DNA from: Enoplosus armatus
Lineage: Eukaryota > Chordata > Actinopteri > Centrarchiformes > Enoplosidae
Assembly (NCBI RefSeq): GCF_043641665.1
Contig: NC_092186.1
Location: forward strand, 26,383,501 to 26,447,500
Length of the DNA stretch: 64,000 nucleotides
Direction of reading: 5' to 3'
Positions 38,386 to 50,470 of this stretch are shown here, piece by piece. The notes under the pieces were generated by a model, which was not told the DNA's origin, made no database searches, and saw nothing but the letters and a program-made list of their open reading frames with translations. A program made the position numbers and the translations under genes. Within the stretch, counting starts at the first letter, position 1. Each line of letters opens with the position of its first letter.

Positions 38386-39674
38386 TAACTCACAGATACC
38401 GTTACGCAATGTGTATGTTTTTGGTTTTGTGCCGAGGAACATTTAGACTGGCTGAGGGGCATAATAGTGGGTAGCAGGGGCACTGCTGCACGGTAAGTCA
38501 CCAGACGCTGGAAAATACCAGTTGGGTCAGTCTTTGTTTGTCTAAGTTGGGACAAAAAGGAAAGCACGGATGGCTGTGATGCTTGTGTGTCTTGGAGGCA
38601 CCACATGATTGTGTCTTTGTGGCGCGAGGTGGTTGTATGTCTGTGTTTGTTTAATCTGCAGAGGAATAAGAAAAGGAAGGTAAGGGAATGTTGTGGTGTT
38701 TGGTGCCTCTGTGTCTTGGAGGCTCCGTGTAGCCGTCTATCTGTATACACACCGAGATGTGTGTTTATGGCGTGAGGTGCTTTTTATTCTGGGATTTAAT
38801 CATTGTAGGGCTCATGGTGGCATGAAATCTGGAAAACTACTGGGTGATTTGACCAAACCTGGACATAGAATCTCCAGTGATAGCTTTTTTTCCATTCAGA
38901 AGTGCGTTTTTTAAAATGGGTCAAATTTAAAAGTATTCTATATTGCTGAAGAATTTTAGACTACGGACAGAAAAAAAGATAGAAAAATAAATCTTAGTTT
39001 GGGACCGAGGCTATTGAAAAGAAGTCAGGAAGTGTGGTGGTGGAACTTGGGCTGGAGTCAATACTCAATACTGACTATCCATAGAGTTTTGTCTTCATTA
39101 CCTGGTGTGTCTCTACTCTCTAACAAAAAAACAACAACAACAAATGGCTAAATCATTCTACAGTTGCAATGGCTGTCAGTTTGAACCACATCTTTTTCCA
39201 CCACCCAAAGACATTAATATACTAAATTAAAAAAAAAGCCATTATTGTGAACATTGGCAGTTTGTGCATGCAAGAAATTTGCAAACATTCATAATGTTTG
39301 GCATAAAGGGAGGTTGCTTTATAGCCCAGTAGTAATAAGGCATAGTTCATCCCATACAAACTGAGTTAAAAACATGCTAGTAGTTTCTGGTTATAGTGCG
39401 TGGTGAAAATCAAGAGATGAAGATTTCTGATGAAAGATCGGGACAACTGTTTTTGTTTATAATGTTCATCATTCTCCACTGCCAGCATCAGGGGGATTTA
39501 TTTGCAGTTGCTGTGAGTAAAAGGGTTACCGTCGGCTTTCTGCAGCGATCTGATTTCTTCAACGTCGTGCCTGCAAGAATCCAAGTTTCAGGGTGGGGGA
39601 TTAGATAAACCTGATTTCTCTGCCTAGATTCCTCAGAAAGCATGTATACACACGAATCTGAAAATCGAATTGCC

Positions 39675-39692
39675 TTTTTTTTTTTTTTTTTT
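39675..39692. repeat. T18 homopolymer
   Basis: Eighteen consecutive T. Confidence 0.9.
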
Positions 39693-39957
39693 ACATGTGT
39701 GCATGTGCAGGACAAAGACGGAAAAAGTGTTGATGTGACAGCAAGTTCAACACACGTCATCTGATTTCACGCCTAACCTGATCCCTGCCAGTAACCTGGT
39801 CCCTTGTGTGCATGATAATAGTTTTCCACAGAGGCCTATAGACGATCCACTCATATTTTCATTTTTTGTGCTTCAACTGTGCCGTGTAATTTTGGGTGTC
39901 CATTATAGAATATGTAATAGATAATGGAATTCTACAGAGCACAGTATTGCAGTCAGA

Positions 39958-40100
39958 CCATGTCTTTCTGATGCAGACATGGATCAGTGCTTCAGTTTTC
40001 TCTCATCTCAACTATTGCAACGGTCAAAAGCACATGTGGGTGACAATGGATCCCCGTCTCTTTTTACAATCAAATTTAAAATTCTATTTCAAATATTATA
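39958..40100 (+). mobile_element. Degenerate LINE reverse-transcriptase fragment
   Basis: The + strand reading contains SHLNYCNG, the equivalent of the S-R-L-D-Y-C-N motif downstream of the RT core in L2-type LINEs. A diverged KFKILF-like block follows. About 140 bp, frame broken. Confidence 0.4.
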
Positions 40101-41017
40101 TTATTGTTTTACTGAGCGCCACCATACATCATGGCGCGCAGAGACACACACGCGTGTACAGTGTTGAGGCTCCAGTAGCAGTAGTCTTGTTTTAAAGTGG
40201 TGGGTGTTCCTCGCACCACTCCATTAGGCTGCCATTCTCCTTTCATGATGCCTGTAGACAACCTGTTTTATTGGCGGGGGGGGGGTAATTACTCACACAC
40301 AGACACACACAAAGACCGTCATGTACATACACACACAAGGCACACGGTCGTGCCTTGATAGTGCTTGTAATTAGGCGGTGTTCTCTACAGGGGTGGCGGC
40401 ACATGGCGGCAGCCTCTGAACTACAGAGGGAAAAAAAAAGCCTCAGCCCTTATATTAACCCACTCATCACCGGCTCTGTTTGATGCTTACGCACACACAT
40501 CAAACAATGTTCAGGAGGCTCTTTTACTTGCCCACCATTACCATCATCATTATTATTATTGGTTTCCTCCTTCTCCTGTTTGCTGTCTGTATCCAACGGC
40601 AGCTCACTGTCTGGACACGAGGATGACAAGTGTTACTCTTCTTGTAGGTGTGATGTCGCTATTTTTTTTTTATGTGAAATGTGATTAAAACCACAGGCCA
40701 GTGTGATTTCTGCTGTCATTCCTAGTTCTTGATGATCTTTGAACCACACAGCTTTGATAAAGAGGACCTGCGAAAGACACACTGGGGTGCTGAACCGCAG
40801 TATTTTTGCCTGGCCATGCCTACTGTGTGCCGTTTACAGGCGGTGTGTCTACTTACGAACTCTATAGACAGACATGAGTGGACGTGAACAGAAACAAATT
40901 TTCATGCCTCCGCCGGAGGATGGAAATGTTCTGACTTGAGTGGAACGTTTTTTGGTTATTGCAAGGCTTTATGACTGAGGACAAAAGAGAGAAGAGAAGA
41001 GAGGACTTGCCCTAAAA

Positions 41018-41371
41018 GACTTTACCCTCATCCGCCTCCACTGGCTCCCGGTCAGGTCCCGTATCTCATACAAAATCCTCTTTCTCACCTACAAATCCCA
41101 TCCCATACCCTTGCCCCCCCCCCCCAATAAATGTCAGACCTTCTCCACCCCTATACCCGTAAAGGAACCTGCGGTCCTCTGACTCAGGTCTGCTCCCCAC
41201 CCCTCACACCCGCCTAGCTGACTTTTGGAGACAGAGGAACTCTCTCCCGGCAGACATCCTCATTCATTTGGACATCTTCAAGACCCTTCTAAAAACCTAC
41301 CTCTTCACCAAGGCCCATAGACTTGGGTCCTCAGAAAGGCATTATATAAATGCAAGCTATTATTATTATTA
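41018..41371 (+). mobile_element. LINE 3' end with (TTA)n tail
   Basis: The + frame reads DFTLIRLHWLPVRSRISYKI followed by LFLTYKS, the conserved HWLPV/ILLLTYK region near the C-terminus of L2-type ORF2. A C13 run then disrupts the frame. The element ends GGCATTATATAAATGCAAGC and (TTA)n. Inactive 5'-truncated copy. Confidence 0.7.
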
Positions 41372-43051
41372 CTTAAAAACAGCTCTGGTGGACTAGATAT
41401 GATATGAACTCGCCCCTCTCCCAAAACAACAATACTTACTACAACGTCACAAACATGTGCACCTATACAATTTTTCGGCTTTCCTGTTGTAAGCTGACAC
41501 TCAGATGTGCGCTGGCTTAGTCGTGGGACAGTTCTGACGCGGTTCTATTGACAAGCACATTGACCTGTTCTCAAACCCCTTTCTCTGTTGACGTGGTGGG
41601 AGCACAGGTGATAGTGCCTGTGAGAACACGTCAAATTCCATTTAGTTTGGATATATACCGCTGGTTTAGCTCTCGGAATCTTCCTTTTCATTTTCTCTGT
41701 CGATTGAGTCACAGTACATGCGGCATGTCTCGCTCCTTGTATTGCTAATTTCAGTTAACAGAAGTCTCAGTATAGTAGCAAACTAAGTTGATGTGTTGAT
41801 GACTCTCACTCTTAGCTCCCCCAATCTGATAACACCTTACTGTTGCAAACTGACTGCGTGGAATGACTGTGCATGTGTGTCTGTGTGTGCAAGTTATGTC
41901 TCTGAGGCCCTATTAATTGAGTGACAACGCTGATAAATGGCAAATTGGATGAAATGAAACTGTTCTTCTATTTGAATTTGTATAAAATTTTGCATTAAAA
42001 AAATCACTTGTTTTCAAGATATCTCTCCCTTTTTGGAAAAAAGTCAATAACCCTGGTGATGGGCTTGGATATCGCAAATGTGTAACAAACTGGAGGTGTG
42101 GGAGAGCATGAAAGTTCATTCTTGACCATGGAAACAGTAGTTTGACAAAAAAAAAACACATTTCAACTCAAGGTCCACTTAGGCTTTCAACCATATGTCA
42201 TGGTCTTCCTCAGTGGGATGGAATTTTGAAAGATATCGTTGTTTTTGGTAAATTGTAGGATCCAGTGTCTTCGAGGGAAATGACTCATTTTAGGGAGTAA
42301 AAGTCAAGATATCTTTGCCTCTGCTGTTTCATATCTGACCATTCTTTTTTGAAATCTGTCACTAACTTCATCAGAGCTAGTTTTCCACTTCTCCACAGGA
42401 TGTAGCACATTCTACTGCTTATTCTTTCTTGACACAAATAATACTATAAAGAGCAGAGTCACATCCATTGACACCGATTTCCAGTAGCTTCTAGTATGAA
42501 CAGTCACTAACATACTGAGGCGTGTCTGATTGATGGCTGCACCTCATTATTTTATCATATTAAATATTGTGTTTTCACTTACCTGACTCATGCAAAGCTC
42601 ACTTGTGCACCTGCAGTGCTTAGATTAGATATTGAAGTGCAATCATGATTTCAAATGTGTGGGACATTTCTATGTGTTACACAAGTTCTCACACACTTTT
42701 AGATGTGTCAAAACTTGGTTGTTACATTCATTATTTCGGATGTGTGGGAAAGCGCTCACACCTTTCATGTTTCCTTTCTGATAAACCAACAGATCACAGA
42801 TTATTTTGTTTCCTACTGCTGTCACATTTCTTTTCCTCGGCTGTTAAAATCAACAAGCAGATGTACAGGCCACATCATGTGCAACCTGCTGGCTCTGGTC
42901 ATGTGATCCTTGCACATTGTAGCGAGCCCTGAGAGTGACAACTGTTAGTAGCAGAGACAAAGGGGAAGCTACCTGACTTTAAAAGCCTGAATTAGTTGTC
43001 ATTCGGATTTATTCAGTATTCCTGAATAATCATCGACACTATTTTTATTTG
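41372..43051. other. Intergenic, no gene recognised
   Basis: AT-rich DNA, no coding exon, RNA gene or classifiable repeat supported. Confidence 0.4.
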
Positions 43052-43142
43052 GAGGTCAAACTGAAAGTGAGTGCACCTGAAATTAAGGAAACAATTGCTC
43101 ATCACACTGGAAAACTGTGTGCACACAACTATGGTTCAACTA
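43052..43142 (-). mobile_element. Dispersed repeat family T, copy 2 (reversed fragment)
   Basis: Reverse-complement match to the end of the copy at 33811-33988: GTCAAACTGAAAGTGAGTGC and GAAAACTGTG(TG)CACACAAC. Confidence 0.5.
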
Positions 43143-43706
43143 TATTACTATCACAAGTACTACAGGTCAAAGTTGAGGCAGGAAGTGGGTCTGTAATTAC
43201 AATTGTATTTACAACCGACAGGCTGGGTAGTAATTTTAACTGTTCACCTTTGTTTTGACTTCGAAATAAGTTTATCGAACCTCATCTGACTGTTTGGCAT
43301 TATTATCCTTGTCCTTATCCTTTAAATTTAGGATCAAAGCCTGATAGATAGTGAGAATACAAGATATTTTAACAAAGTGCAGCCCTGAAAGTCAAGTCAA
43401 ACTTTTTTTTCGGAGGATGAGTACACATTGCAGTGACAGAAAATGAAAACTGTGTTTTGCCGGAGAATCTCATGACCAGGTATCAAGATAGAAGAGAGCA
43501 GATATACATAATGTGTGCAGTTTTTGCAAATGTGCATTGTAAACAGATAGAGGTAGAACACAAACACAATCTATCCATCGCATTAGTCTGTTCTTGCTCA
43601 TATTTCTTCACCACCTGCAAACCCTTTTGCGCAGAACTGCAGTTGATGGTCAAGCAGGTGATTAGTTGGAGGAAATGAATGGAGGGAAGCAAAATGATGA
43701 TGATAA

Positions 43707-44859
43707 TAAATAGAGTGCTGCAGGTATGAGTCCTAAAACCCAGAAATTAGTTAGACTTTTTACACTTACGCGTTTCCTCGTCTCAAAGTCAATGGGTTTT
43801 TGGTCAGATGCCTGAAATAAGGTCTGTGGTTAACACAAGCATAAAATAAGTCAGTAGATACCCCCACTCATGAATTTTGAAGCTTTTACTTGTCTTAAAA
43901 AAGGCGGTTGCTAACAAGCGGCTAAATGAGACTACAGAGGTTGTCGCGGACATTAAACGTCTTCATGCCGAACACGGAAAGTCATCTACTCATGATGTGT
44001 ATTATTTGATACTAATCATAGAGGTAGTCTTTTCAGACAATGATATGTAGTACAAAGTTGCCATGTATGCAATGTTCCAGGTAAACAATTAATAGATGTT
44101 GGGGCACCTTAAAGATAAGATGCATTGTTGTTTAGACGAGATCTTCCTTGGTATGTGAAAAGTTATCTCTGAGAGGTTAAGGTACGTGAAACATCATTCT
44201 GAGAGGTTTCTTTTCCTGACCCCTAGATAGGGAACGGAAGTTTACAGACTTGTGTGTTGTAGTAGGACCCCATGCATGTCTAAAGGTATAAAAGATGAGC
44301 TTGGACAGTGTTCGGGGCAGCAGTACTGATTCGGCTACGGGTGCTGTCCAGGCCAAGATGCGCATGCCTGTTGATCCTGAACTTTGATGCAAATAAAGAA
44401 TATTATGTGAAAAGTCAGTATCAGCGGAGTTTCCTTCCATCATCGAATCATCGCCAACATCCGGGGAATGAAGAAGAAATTAACGACACTCACTAGTCCG
44501 TTTTTACAGCCTCGTTGTGTTTATACTCTATATCTATCTGTCTATATACCTATATCTATCTATATTCTCTTCAAAGTGAAGATTAGCGGTGGTGACGTTG
44601 AAGTAATGCGACCGTGGTGGAGTTCGTTTATAGCCTAACGTTAGCTTTTTACTTCTGGCGATTCCATTTACGCTTCAAAAATCACAAAAGTGGCGTTCAT
44701 TAGTGAAGATTATCTTGCTGAACAAAACGGGTAAATATCATAAACTTTTGTTTTGCCACAGAGCTTATTTTCTGCAATGATCCAAAATCCCATGGAAAAA
44801 TCCCATTAGCTTTTTGTCGAGGGAACCATGGAGATGCTAACGTCCGGGTTTGCCTACAA
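43707..44859 (+). mobile_element. Dispersed repeat family R, copy B, split by a solo LTR
   Basis: Co-linear with copy A (19367-20060) on both sides of the LTR at 43993-44488. It also keeps about 90 bp absent from copy A, around GCCGAACACGG and CTAGTCCGTTTTTACAGCC. It ends against a 34-bp direct repeat. Confidence 0.72.
43993..44488 (+). mobile_element. Solo LTR (496 bp) of an LTR retrotransposon or endogenous retrovirus
   Basis: Begins TG (TGATGTG) and ends CA (ACGACA), flanked by a 4-bp direct repeat CTCA (43989-43992 and 44489-44492). Inside are a TATAAAAG box (44287-44294) and, about 105 bp later, AATAAA (44392-44397). This is the U3-R-U5 order expected of an LTR promoter and poly(A) site on the + strand. 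Removing it restores the continuous family R sequence. No internal gag/pol/env sequence is present, so it is the product of LTR-LTR recombination. The family is not identified; a 4-bp duplication is seen in gammaretrovirus-like and some Gypsy elements. Confidence 0.75.
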
Positions 44860-45276
44860 ACTTGCAGAGATGAGTATTTCTACAGCTCACATTCTATTCA
44901 TCTCTGTCTATCATAATGTGATCTGTTGGCTGCCATCTAAACACTGTACTTTCCTTTGCAGACACGTTTACAGTTAGACACAGCCCCCGTTCCAACACAC
45001 CAGTACAGTAAAACCTTGAATGCACAACCCCAGTGCACGTTTACAAGCGCGACATTGATTTGTCTCAGGATGAGTTGATACAGCACTGATTCAAACAGTT
45101 GAAAGTGATTTGATATCTGTATTTTGAGAGGAACGTGTCACTCCCCGTTGCTTTTGGGTGGCTGTGATTTGTTTCATAACTGATTCTGTGGGTTTTCTAC
45201 ATTTTCATAACTGTTTTGTAACTGACAATACCCAGTGTGGGTACTTGCAGATATGAGTATTTCTACAGCTCACATT
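44860..45276. repeat. 34-bp direct repeat pair and the 349 bp between them
   Basis: A 34-nt unit ending TGAGTATTTCTACAGCTCAC + ATT occurs at 44860-44893 and 45243-45276 with one mismatch. The first unit abuts the end of repeat R copy B. Confidence 0.8.
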
Positions 45277-45800
45277 AAGGACCCCTGTGTGATTTATCTA
45301 GATTGTCTCCCAGGCCCACACCATATCTGCCATGACATGGACTGCATGTCTGTATTAAAGATGGAAGAGATTAAATAAATCTTCAAAAGCAACGATTCTT
45401 AGAAACCCACTCTATTCAAAACTTACTTACGACTGAAACTCACCATGGATTACAACACACACTAGGAGCACGGTACTTTCCAGACTCAGACTGTCAGATT
45501 TAGCAGCAGAATTTTTGTTTCACCATTTATTTAAATTGTTGGATTGTCTCCTTTTTTTTTTTCTTTTTTTTTTTGCAATGCAATGACTTATCACCTTCAC
45601 GGCTGATGCAAACCAAGCTGACAGCACTGAAACCAACTTTGATGCTTAACTGCTGTTTTTCGTTTAAACTCCGAGAGGTGAATAACAAACATCAGAGGTG
45701 TTTTCCTCTACACAGAGTGAGTAAAAACCACATCCTCCATGCTGCACTTTCTTCAATTGTGCATGCATACGAGCTGTGCCTACCAGCAAGAATGTGCTCG

Positions 45801-45824
45801 GTGTGTGTGTGTGTGTGTGTGTGT

Positions 45825-45862
<38 letters not shown>
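45801..45862. repeat. (GT)n microsatellite with a TCTG interruption
   Basis: Two long GT blocks separated by one C. Confidence 0.93.
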
Positions 45863-45869
<7 letters not shown>

Positions 45870-46416
45870 TGATCTGTTTTTCTGGATGTATTGTGTTAAT
45901 GCTCAGGCCCGACCAAACCTCTCACCAGCAAAACCCAGAAAACCTCAGGTATCACAAAGGAGCTGCACTATGCCTCACTGCAGCTGTGAGCACAGCGATG
46001 TCCAGCATGTAGCACTTACAGGCTCCTAAAAACCTTTAAGGCAGCCTACATCAGCTTCCATGCATCCATTTGCAAATGTCATACAGAGCACCCTATTTAA
46101 GCTACCTTCGCCTGCCTACTGTTGCTGCCTCTGCAAACTGCTTTGCAACCCACCTCCACCCCAGCTCCTCCTTTTAATGCTATGTTTGACTACATACTAC
46201 ACATGCTACACCTCTAGCCAGCTTCTTCTCTATGGCAATGGTGGATGTGGCTTATGGCAATCGTAACATTTAGAGACAACCGCCATAGCAAACTGATTTC
46301 TCAGAAACAAAGTTGAATTTTAAACTAATTCTTATTCTATACTAATTCTCCTAAAGTTGCATCTCATGTACTCTCATCTTTAGGCACTATTCCCATGTAG
46401 TACAACATACATGTGC

Positions 46417-46418
<2 letters not shown>

Positions 46419-46451
<33 letters not shown>
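46419..46451. repeat. (TG)n microsatellite
   Basis: Pure TG run. Confidence 0.9.
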
Positions 46452-46453
<2 letters not shown>

Positions 46454-46598
46454 CTGAGCTGTACACATACAGTTTGGAAATGCTTGTGCCATGCCAGTAA
46501 AGTTTCTTGAGGTGGACTGAGCAACAGCTGTAGGGAGGGTTATATAACCAAAACCACTGAGAACTGAAGTGTTGGTACAAACTGGTACTGAGAGAGAT

Positions 46599-46601
<3 letters not shown>

Positions 46602-46652
<51 letters not shown>
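46602..46652. repeat. (AG)n microsatellite, 51 bp
   Basis: Pure AG run, a candidate H-DNA sequence. Confidence 0.95.
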
Positions 46653-46654
<2 letters not shown>

Positions 46655-47016
46655 ATTTGGCCATGGCTTTCACTGTTTAATAGGGGGCAGAGGAGGGAAA
46701 GTATGTATTACTGCACTTCTGAGGGCCGTCATTGAAAGTAATCTTAACTGGAGTTTACCGTGAAGCTAATCTCTGTTATATTACAGCTTGAGTCTTATTT
46801 TTGTAATGTTTGTGTTTGTATTGTATATCCTCGTACTCACTAAAGAAATTCCTGAGATCTGGGAACATGAAGACATCGCTGACAGGTCAAGACACAGAGT
46901 TATTATGACTGATACAAACAATATGGGCAAATAGGAAAGGAGCTGTCAACCCTGTGTCTTGGTCTTCATTGGCAAGTGGAGTTGTTGGCTCGGTCACCAA
47001 AATGCGACCTAAGTGA

Positions 47017-47220
47017 GGAACTTCGGTCATGTGATAACAGGTGGTTGTTTATGGGGGGGTGGATGGTAACTCCTGTCTCTATTGACAGACATCAGTGTCC
47101 TCCTTGATCCTTTGATTGGATTGATGACCTCTGACCACTCTCTGAGTCTACGCTGTTTCTGGTTTTGGAGGGGATCTCCCCCCCAAACATGACCACCTGT
47201 TATCATATAACCAAAGTTCC
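47017..47220. mobile_element. Inverted-repeat element (MITE-like stem-loop), 204 bp
   Basis: Left arm 47017-47059 and right arm 47178-47220 are inverted copies identical at 36 of 43 positions; the outer 29 match at 26. Both contain TGATAACAGGTGGT and end in a 7-G/7-C run facing the loop. About 118 bp of unrelated sequence separates them. No clear target duplication, so a MITE is likely but not proved. Confidence 0.6.
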
Positions 47221-48389
47221 ATAATTAGTTTGTGTGATGACAAATGATCCATCCTCCGATGAGGACTGTGAGATGAGGTTGAAAGCTATGGCAAAAGCTA
47301 GAAAGTATACTTTGAGTTTGAGATTGTTTTGTTTGTCTTCCTTCTGATGACCCTAGAAGACAAGACCAGCGCCATCTGTTAGACCATCATCTACTGCTAC
47401 AGTGTTCAAGGGTGTTCTTACATGCTGCTCAGAGTCCACAAGGTTAGCCTGACTTAGATTTGCTTGAACTGAGTCAAAGCATGCTTGCAAACTGCTGAGG
47501 AAAACAACAGGCAGGCCCTGCCTCTCTAAAGAGAGGTGACATGCTGTCCCTGTGAAGTTGCAATCTTAAGATGAGACAAAGATGTAACCCCTTTCAGACT
47601 ATTTGGTGGCTTTTATGTGTGTGTGTGTGTGTGTGCGCTGCATGTCCAAACATACTATGAGCACCACTTGACTATATAGCCACAGGTGTTTCTTATCCGT
47701 TAGACACACGAACCCTCCGTGTGCATCTGCTGTATATGAGCCTGTTGTGTATATAAACAAGCAAAGCTCAAAGCTCGTAGTCGCATGAAACCCTGAAACA
47801 TGTTTAGAAGGAAAGCATCTGGATACGGCAAAGATCTATAACCAATAGAACAAACTGACGAGAGGGGAGAGGACAGAGGGTGTGTGACAGAGAGACTGTG
47901 AGAGAATACATGAGGCATACATGTGACAGTGTGCTTTAGTTTAAATGGGTGAAAAAATGAAATGAAGAAAAACAAAAGTGCAGGACTGGAGATGAATTAA
48001 GTGGGTTAGTCCATTTTTGTAAGCTGATAATGACATTTTTGCAATGATCAACAGCAAAAAACAAAACGTGCTCTGGACAACATTCCTACTTTTGACAGAG
48101 CTCTTTTACTTTTCAACACAAAGGTTCTGATCTGTGCCCTGTGGTCCGCATCATTCTTGCTGTTGTGGGACAACAAAACTCTTCCCAGGGTAAAGAATAT
48201 CCTTTTTGGTGGTTTTATATCTTTTGTCTGTGGTGCACCACACAGTCAGAACTAGTCAAGATGCAGTAGCCAGGATGAGTTAAATGTGACAAACTTGCTT
48301 CAGAACACAACCATTTCTGACTGGCCGTCGAACTCACTCCAATTATCATGAAATGCCTGGGATAACTGATTCTGAATACCATCCTGCCA

Positions 48390-49568
48390 GCCGTCAGACC
48401 ACAGCTGGATGCCCCCCCCCCCCCCCAGTTTGCCTGTCAGGCCAAACGAGGGACAGAGGATGCATGTCTCCTCCAACATTTGTAATCACCAGGAGACCTC
48501 ATCCATTTTGTTGACTACAGCGCCGCCTTCAAGACAATTCACCACCACCAGAAACTCCACCAGAAAAACCATCTCAACATCCCTCCAATCCTCATCCACT
48601 GGGTTCACAATTTCCTCAAGAACACACCACTGTAACATCGTCAACTGTCATCACCAACACCGGAGCCCCTTTGGGCTATGTCCTCACTCCCTTCCTTTAC
48701 ACGCTCTACTCGAATGACTATACCAGCCCTTCTCCCATCATCACATACCACAAATACTCTGATGACACCGCCATACTTGGACTAATCAATGAAAATAACT
48801 CAGTTACAGCCATTTCTCACTTCACATAATGGTGCACTGATATCTACCTGCAGCTGAACGTGGACAAAGGGAAAGAACTGGTCATTAGCACATCAAACAC
48901 ACCACCCCACGCTGGAGTGAACCCCACCTCCATCCACGGCCAGACAGTTGAACAGTTGAGCAGCTTGGACTCATTATTAATAATAAACTACGTTTTGATG
49001 AAGACGTCACTTATATCCAAAATCCCGGCAAAGACTCCATGTCGTCCGCAAATTCAGATCAGTCTATTGCCTATTGCCACCTTCTGTTGTTGATTTTCAA
49101 AAGCATAATTCAGCCCATCCAGCTGTACTGTTCCCCCTTGCTTCTTCACCATGTTAACCACCTCCAACAAAAACAAACTCACTGGCATTGCACATACTTC
49201 CTCCAAAATCGTCTGCCTTCCCACACCCAATCTCTCAAACATGAACCACTGCGCCATCACACGCAGAGCACTTACAATAGCAAATGACACTGATCTATCA
49301 ACACTTAACATTGCTACCATCTGGTCAGAGACACAGGACTTTAAAATGGAGAAGAGCTCTCTACAGCAGGAGTTTTGTCCCTTCTGCCATAGCAGCCCTG
49401 AACAAACTGCCTCACTGACACTGCCGTGAGCCGGGATGACTTGAATTTATACATGAAGATTTTGTGCATTGAGTACATCCATATGTTGCTGTGTGTATGT
49501 GTGTGTCTCTGTGTTGTATTGGCTGTGAAAACAAATCTCCCTCTGGGACAATAAAATCAAAATCAGAA
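48390..49568 (+). pseudogene. Degenerate LINE reverse transcriptase with 3' tail
   Basis: The + strand reading gives LQFAYQANRGTEDACLL, then a VDYSAAFKTIH block (RT motif A). NTGAPLGYVLTPFLYTLYSN (motif B region) follows, and then KYSDDTAILG (catalytic YSDD at 48755-48766). Downstream are LQLNVDKGKELVIS and LTTSNKNKLTGIAHTSSKIV. The frame is broken by a C15 run near 48413, a TAA near 48826 and frameshifts around 49080 and 49140. It ends with an AATAAAA-containing tail and a short (AATCA)n-like terminus. It resembles the CR1/L2/Rex1 group of fish LINEs; no endonuclease domain remains. Confidence 0.8.
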
Positions 49569-50300
49569 TCTGCCCGTGGGTCCACGAGGGGTGTGCAGCC
49601 CAAAATTTATGACTGTGCATACTCTGCATGTGTGGGGAGTTCGTAGATGGCCATATGCTTCATCTGATACACATGTAGATATTACCCCACTTCTCTTCAC
49701 CTGCCAGCTTCCCCGTAGGGGCATGACATGTACTGAGGTTCATGCCATCCATGCTACCCAGATCCATCCCACTTTGTGTAGGCACCTTGACCAACCAGTC
49801 CTTAGTGAAGTGACAAGGACATTATCCTCCATCGCTGAATTCTCACCCCCCGAACATTACCGGCAATTGTACTGTCTATGCAGTGCTGGTGTTTCACACT
49901 CGCACAACTCTTCAGTCTATTATGTTTCCCAGAAAACCTTCCCACAATTCCAAAATGTAAGCTTGAAAACAATGTTCTACAATAGTACAATACCTATAGA
50001 TCCATTTTTTGACATTTGAGAGTGTACTAGGGTAATGGGTACAATACACACTGAAAGAACCTTTTTATAGTCTTATGCAGAGCCCTTTTTTTTACTGTAT
50101 TGGGGGAACGTGTGAAAGATCCAGAAGGGAGAGAGGGAAGGTAGCAAGTGCTAGAGAGAGGTCAAAAGGAGTGGAGGAAGAGATAGATGGGATAGGGGAT
50201 TGCTCCATCGGTACAGTGAGAGTGTTAGTGGCACCAGTGAGGTTGAGGACATCTGCTTTGTGTTAAAGAGTGCACTGGGCCTCTCACATGATGAAACCCA
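49569..50300. other. Intergenic, no gene recognised
   Basis: An open frame at 49576-50019 (147 aa) has no recognisable domain and overlaps the LINE flank. GA-rich sequence near 50120-50190. Confidence 0.4.
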
Positions 50301-50333
50301 GCCTGGCGCTCAACAGCACAGTAAGATACAGCC

Positions 50334-50470
50334 ATTGGTCTCTCCTCCTCCTCCTCCCCCGCTAGCCAATCAGGAGCCAGCAGACCCTGAGGAGACGTTA
50401 CACCAACACTGCAATCCGTCCTCCTCCAGCCCTCCATACTTAAGTCGCTCTCTCCTGCCTTTATGCTGCA
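50334..50470 (+). promoter_or_regulatory. Promoter-like double CCAAT module
   Basis: An inverted CCAAT (ATTGG, 50334-50338) and a direct CCAAT in GCCAATCAGGAG (50366-50370) are 32 bp apart. They are separated by a CT-rich/Sp-like tract and followed about 70 bp later by a weak TATA-like TACTTAAG (50437-50444). Paired CCAAT boxes about three helical turns apart are typical of NF-Y promoters. No downstream coding exon is recognised, so function is uncertain. Confidence 0.25.

Larger units (their letters stand above)
36281..39954. other. Intergenic, low-complexity rich
   Basis: Contains (TA)n near 37127, (CT)21 with (CA)n at 38115-38172, a three-unit 9-bp tandem at 38221, a CA run near 38360 and T18 at 39675. 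No gene recognised. Confidence 0.5.
45277..48389. other. Intergenic, no gene recognised
   Basis: Contains GT arrays (45801-45862, 46419-46451), (AG)n at 46602-46652 and the inverted-repeat element at 47017-47220. No coding exon recognised. Confidence 0.5.
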
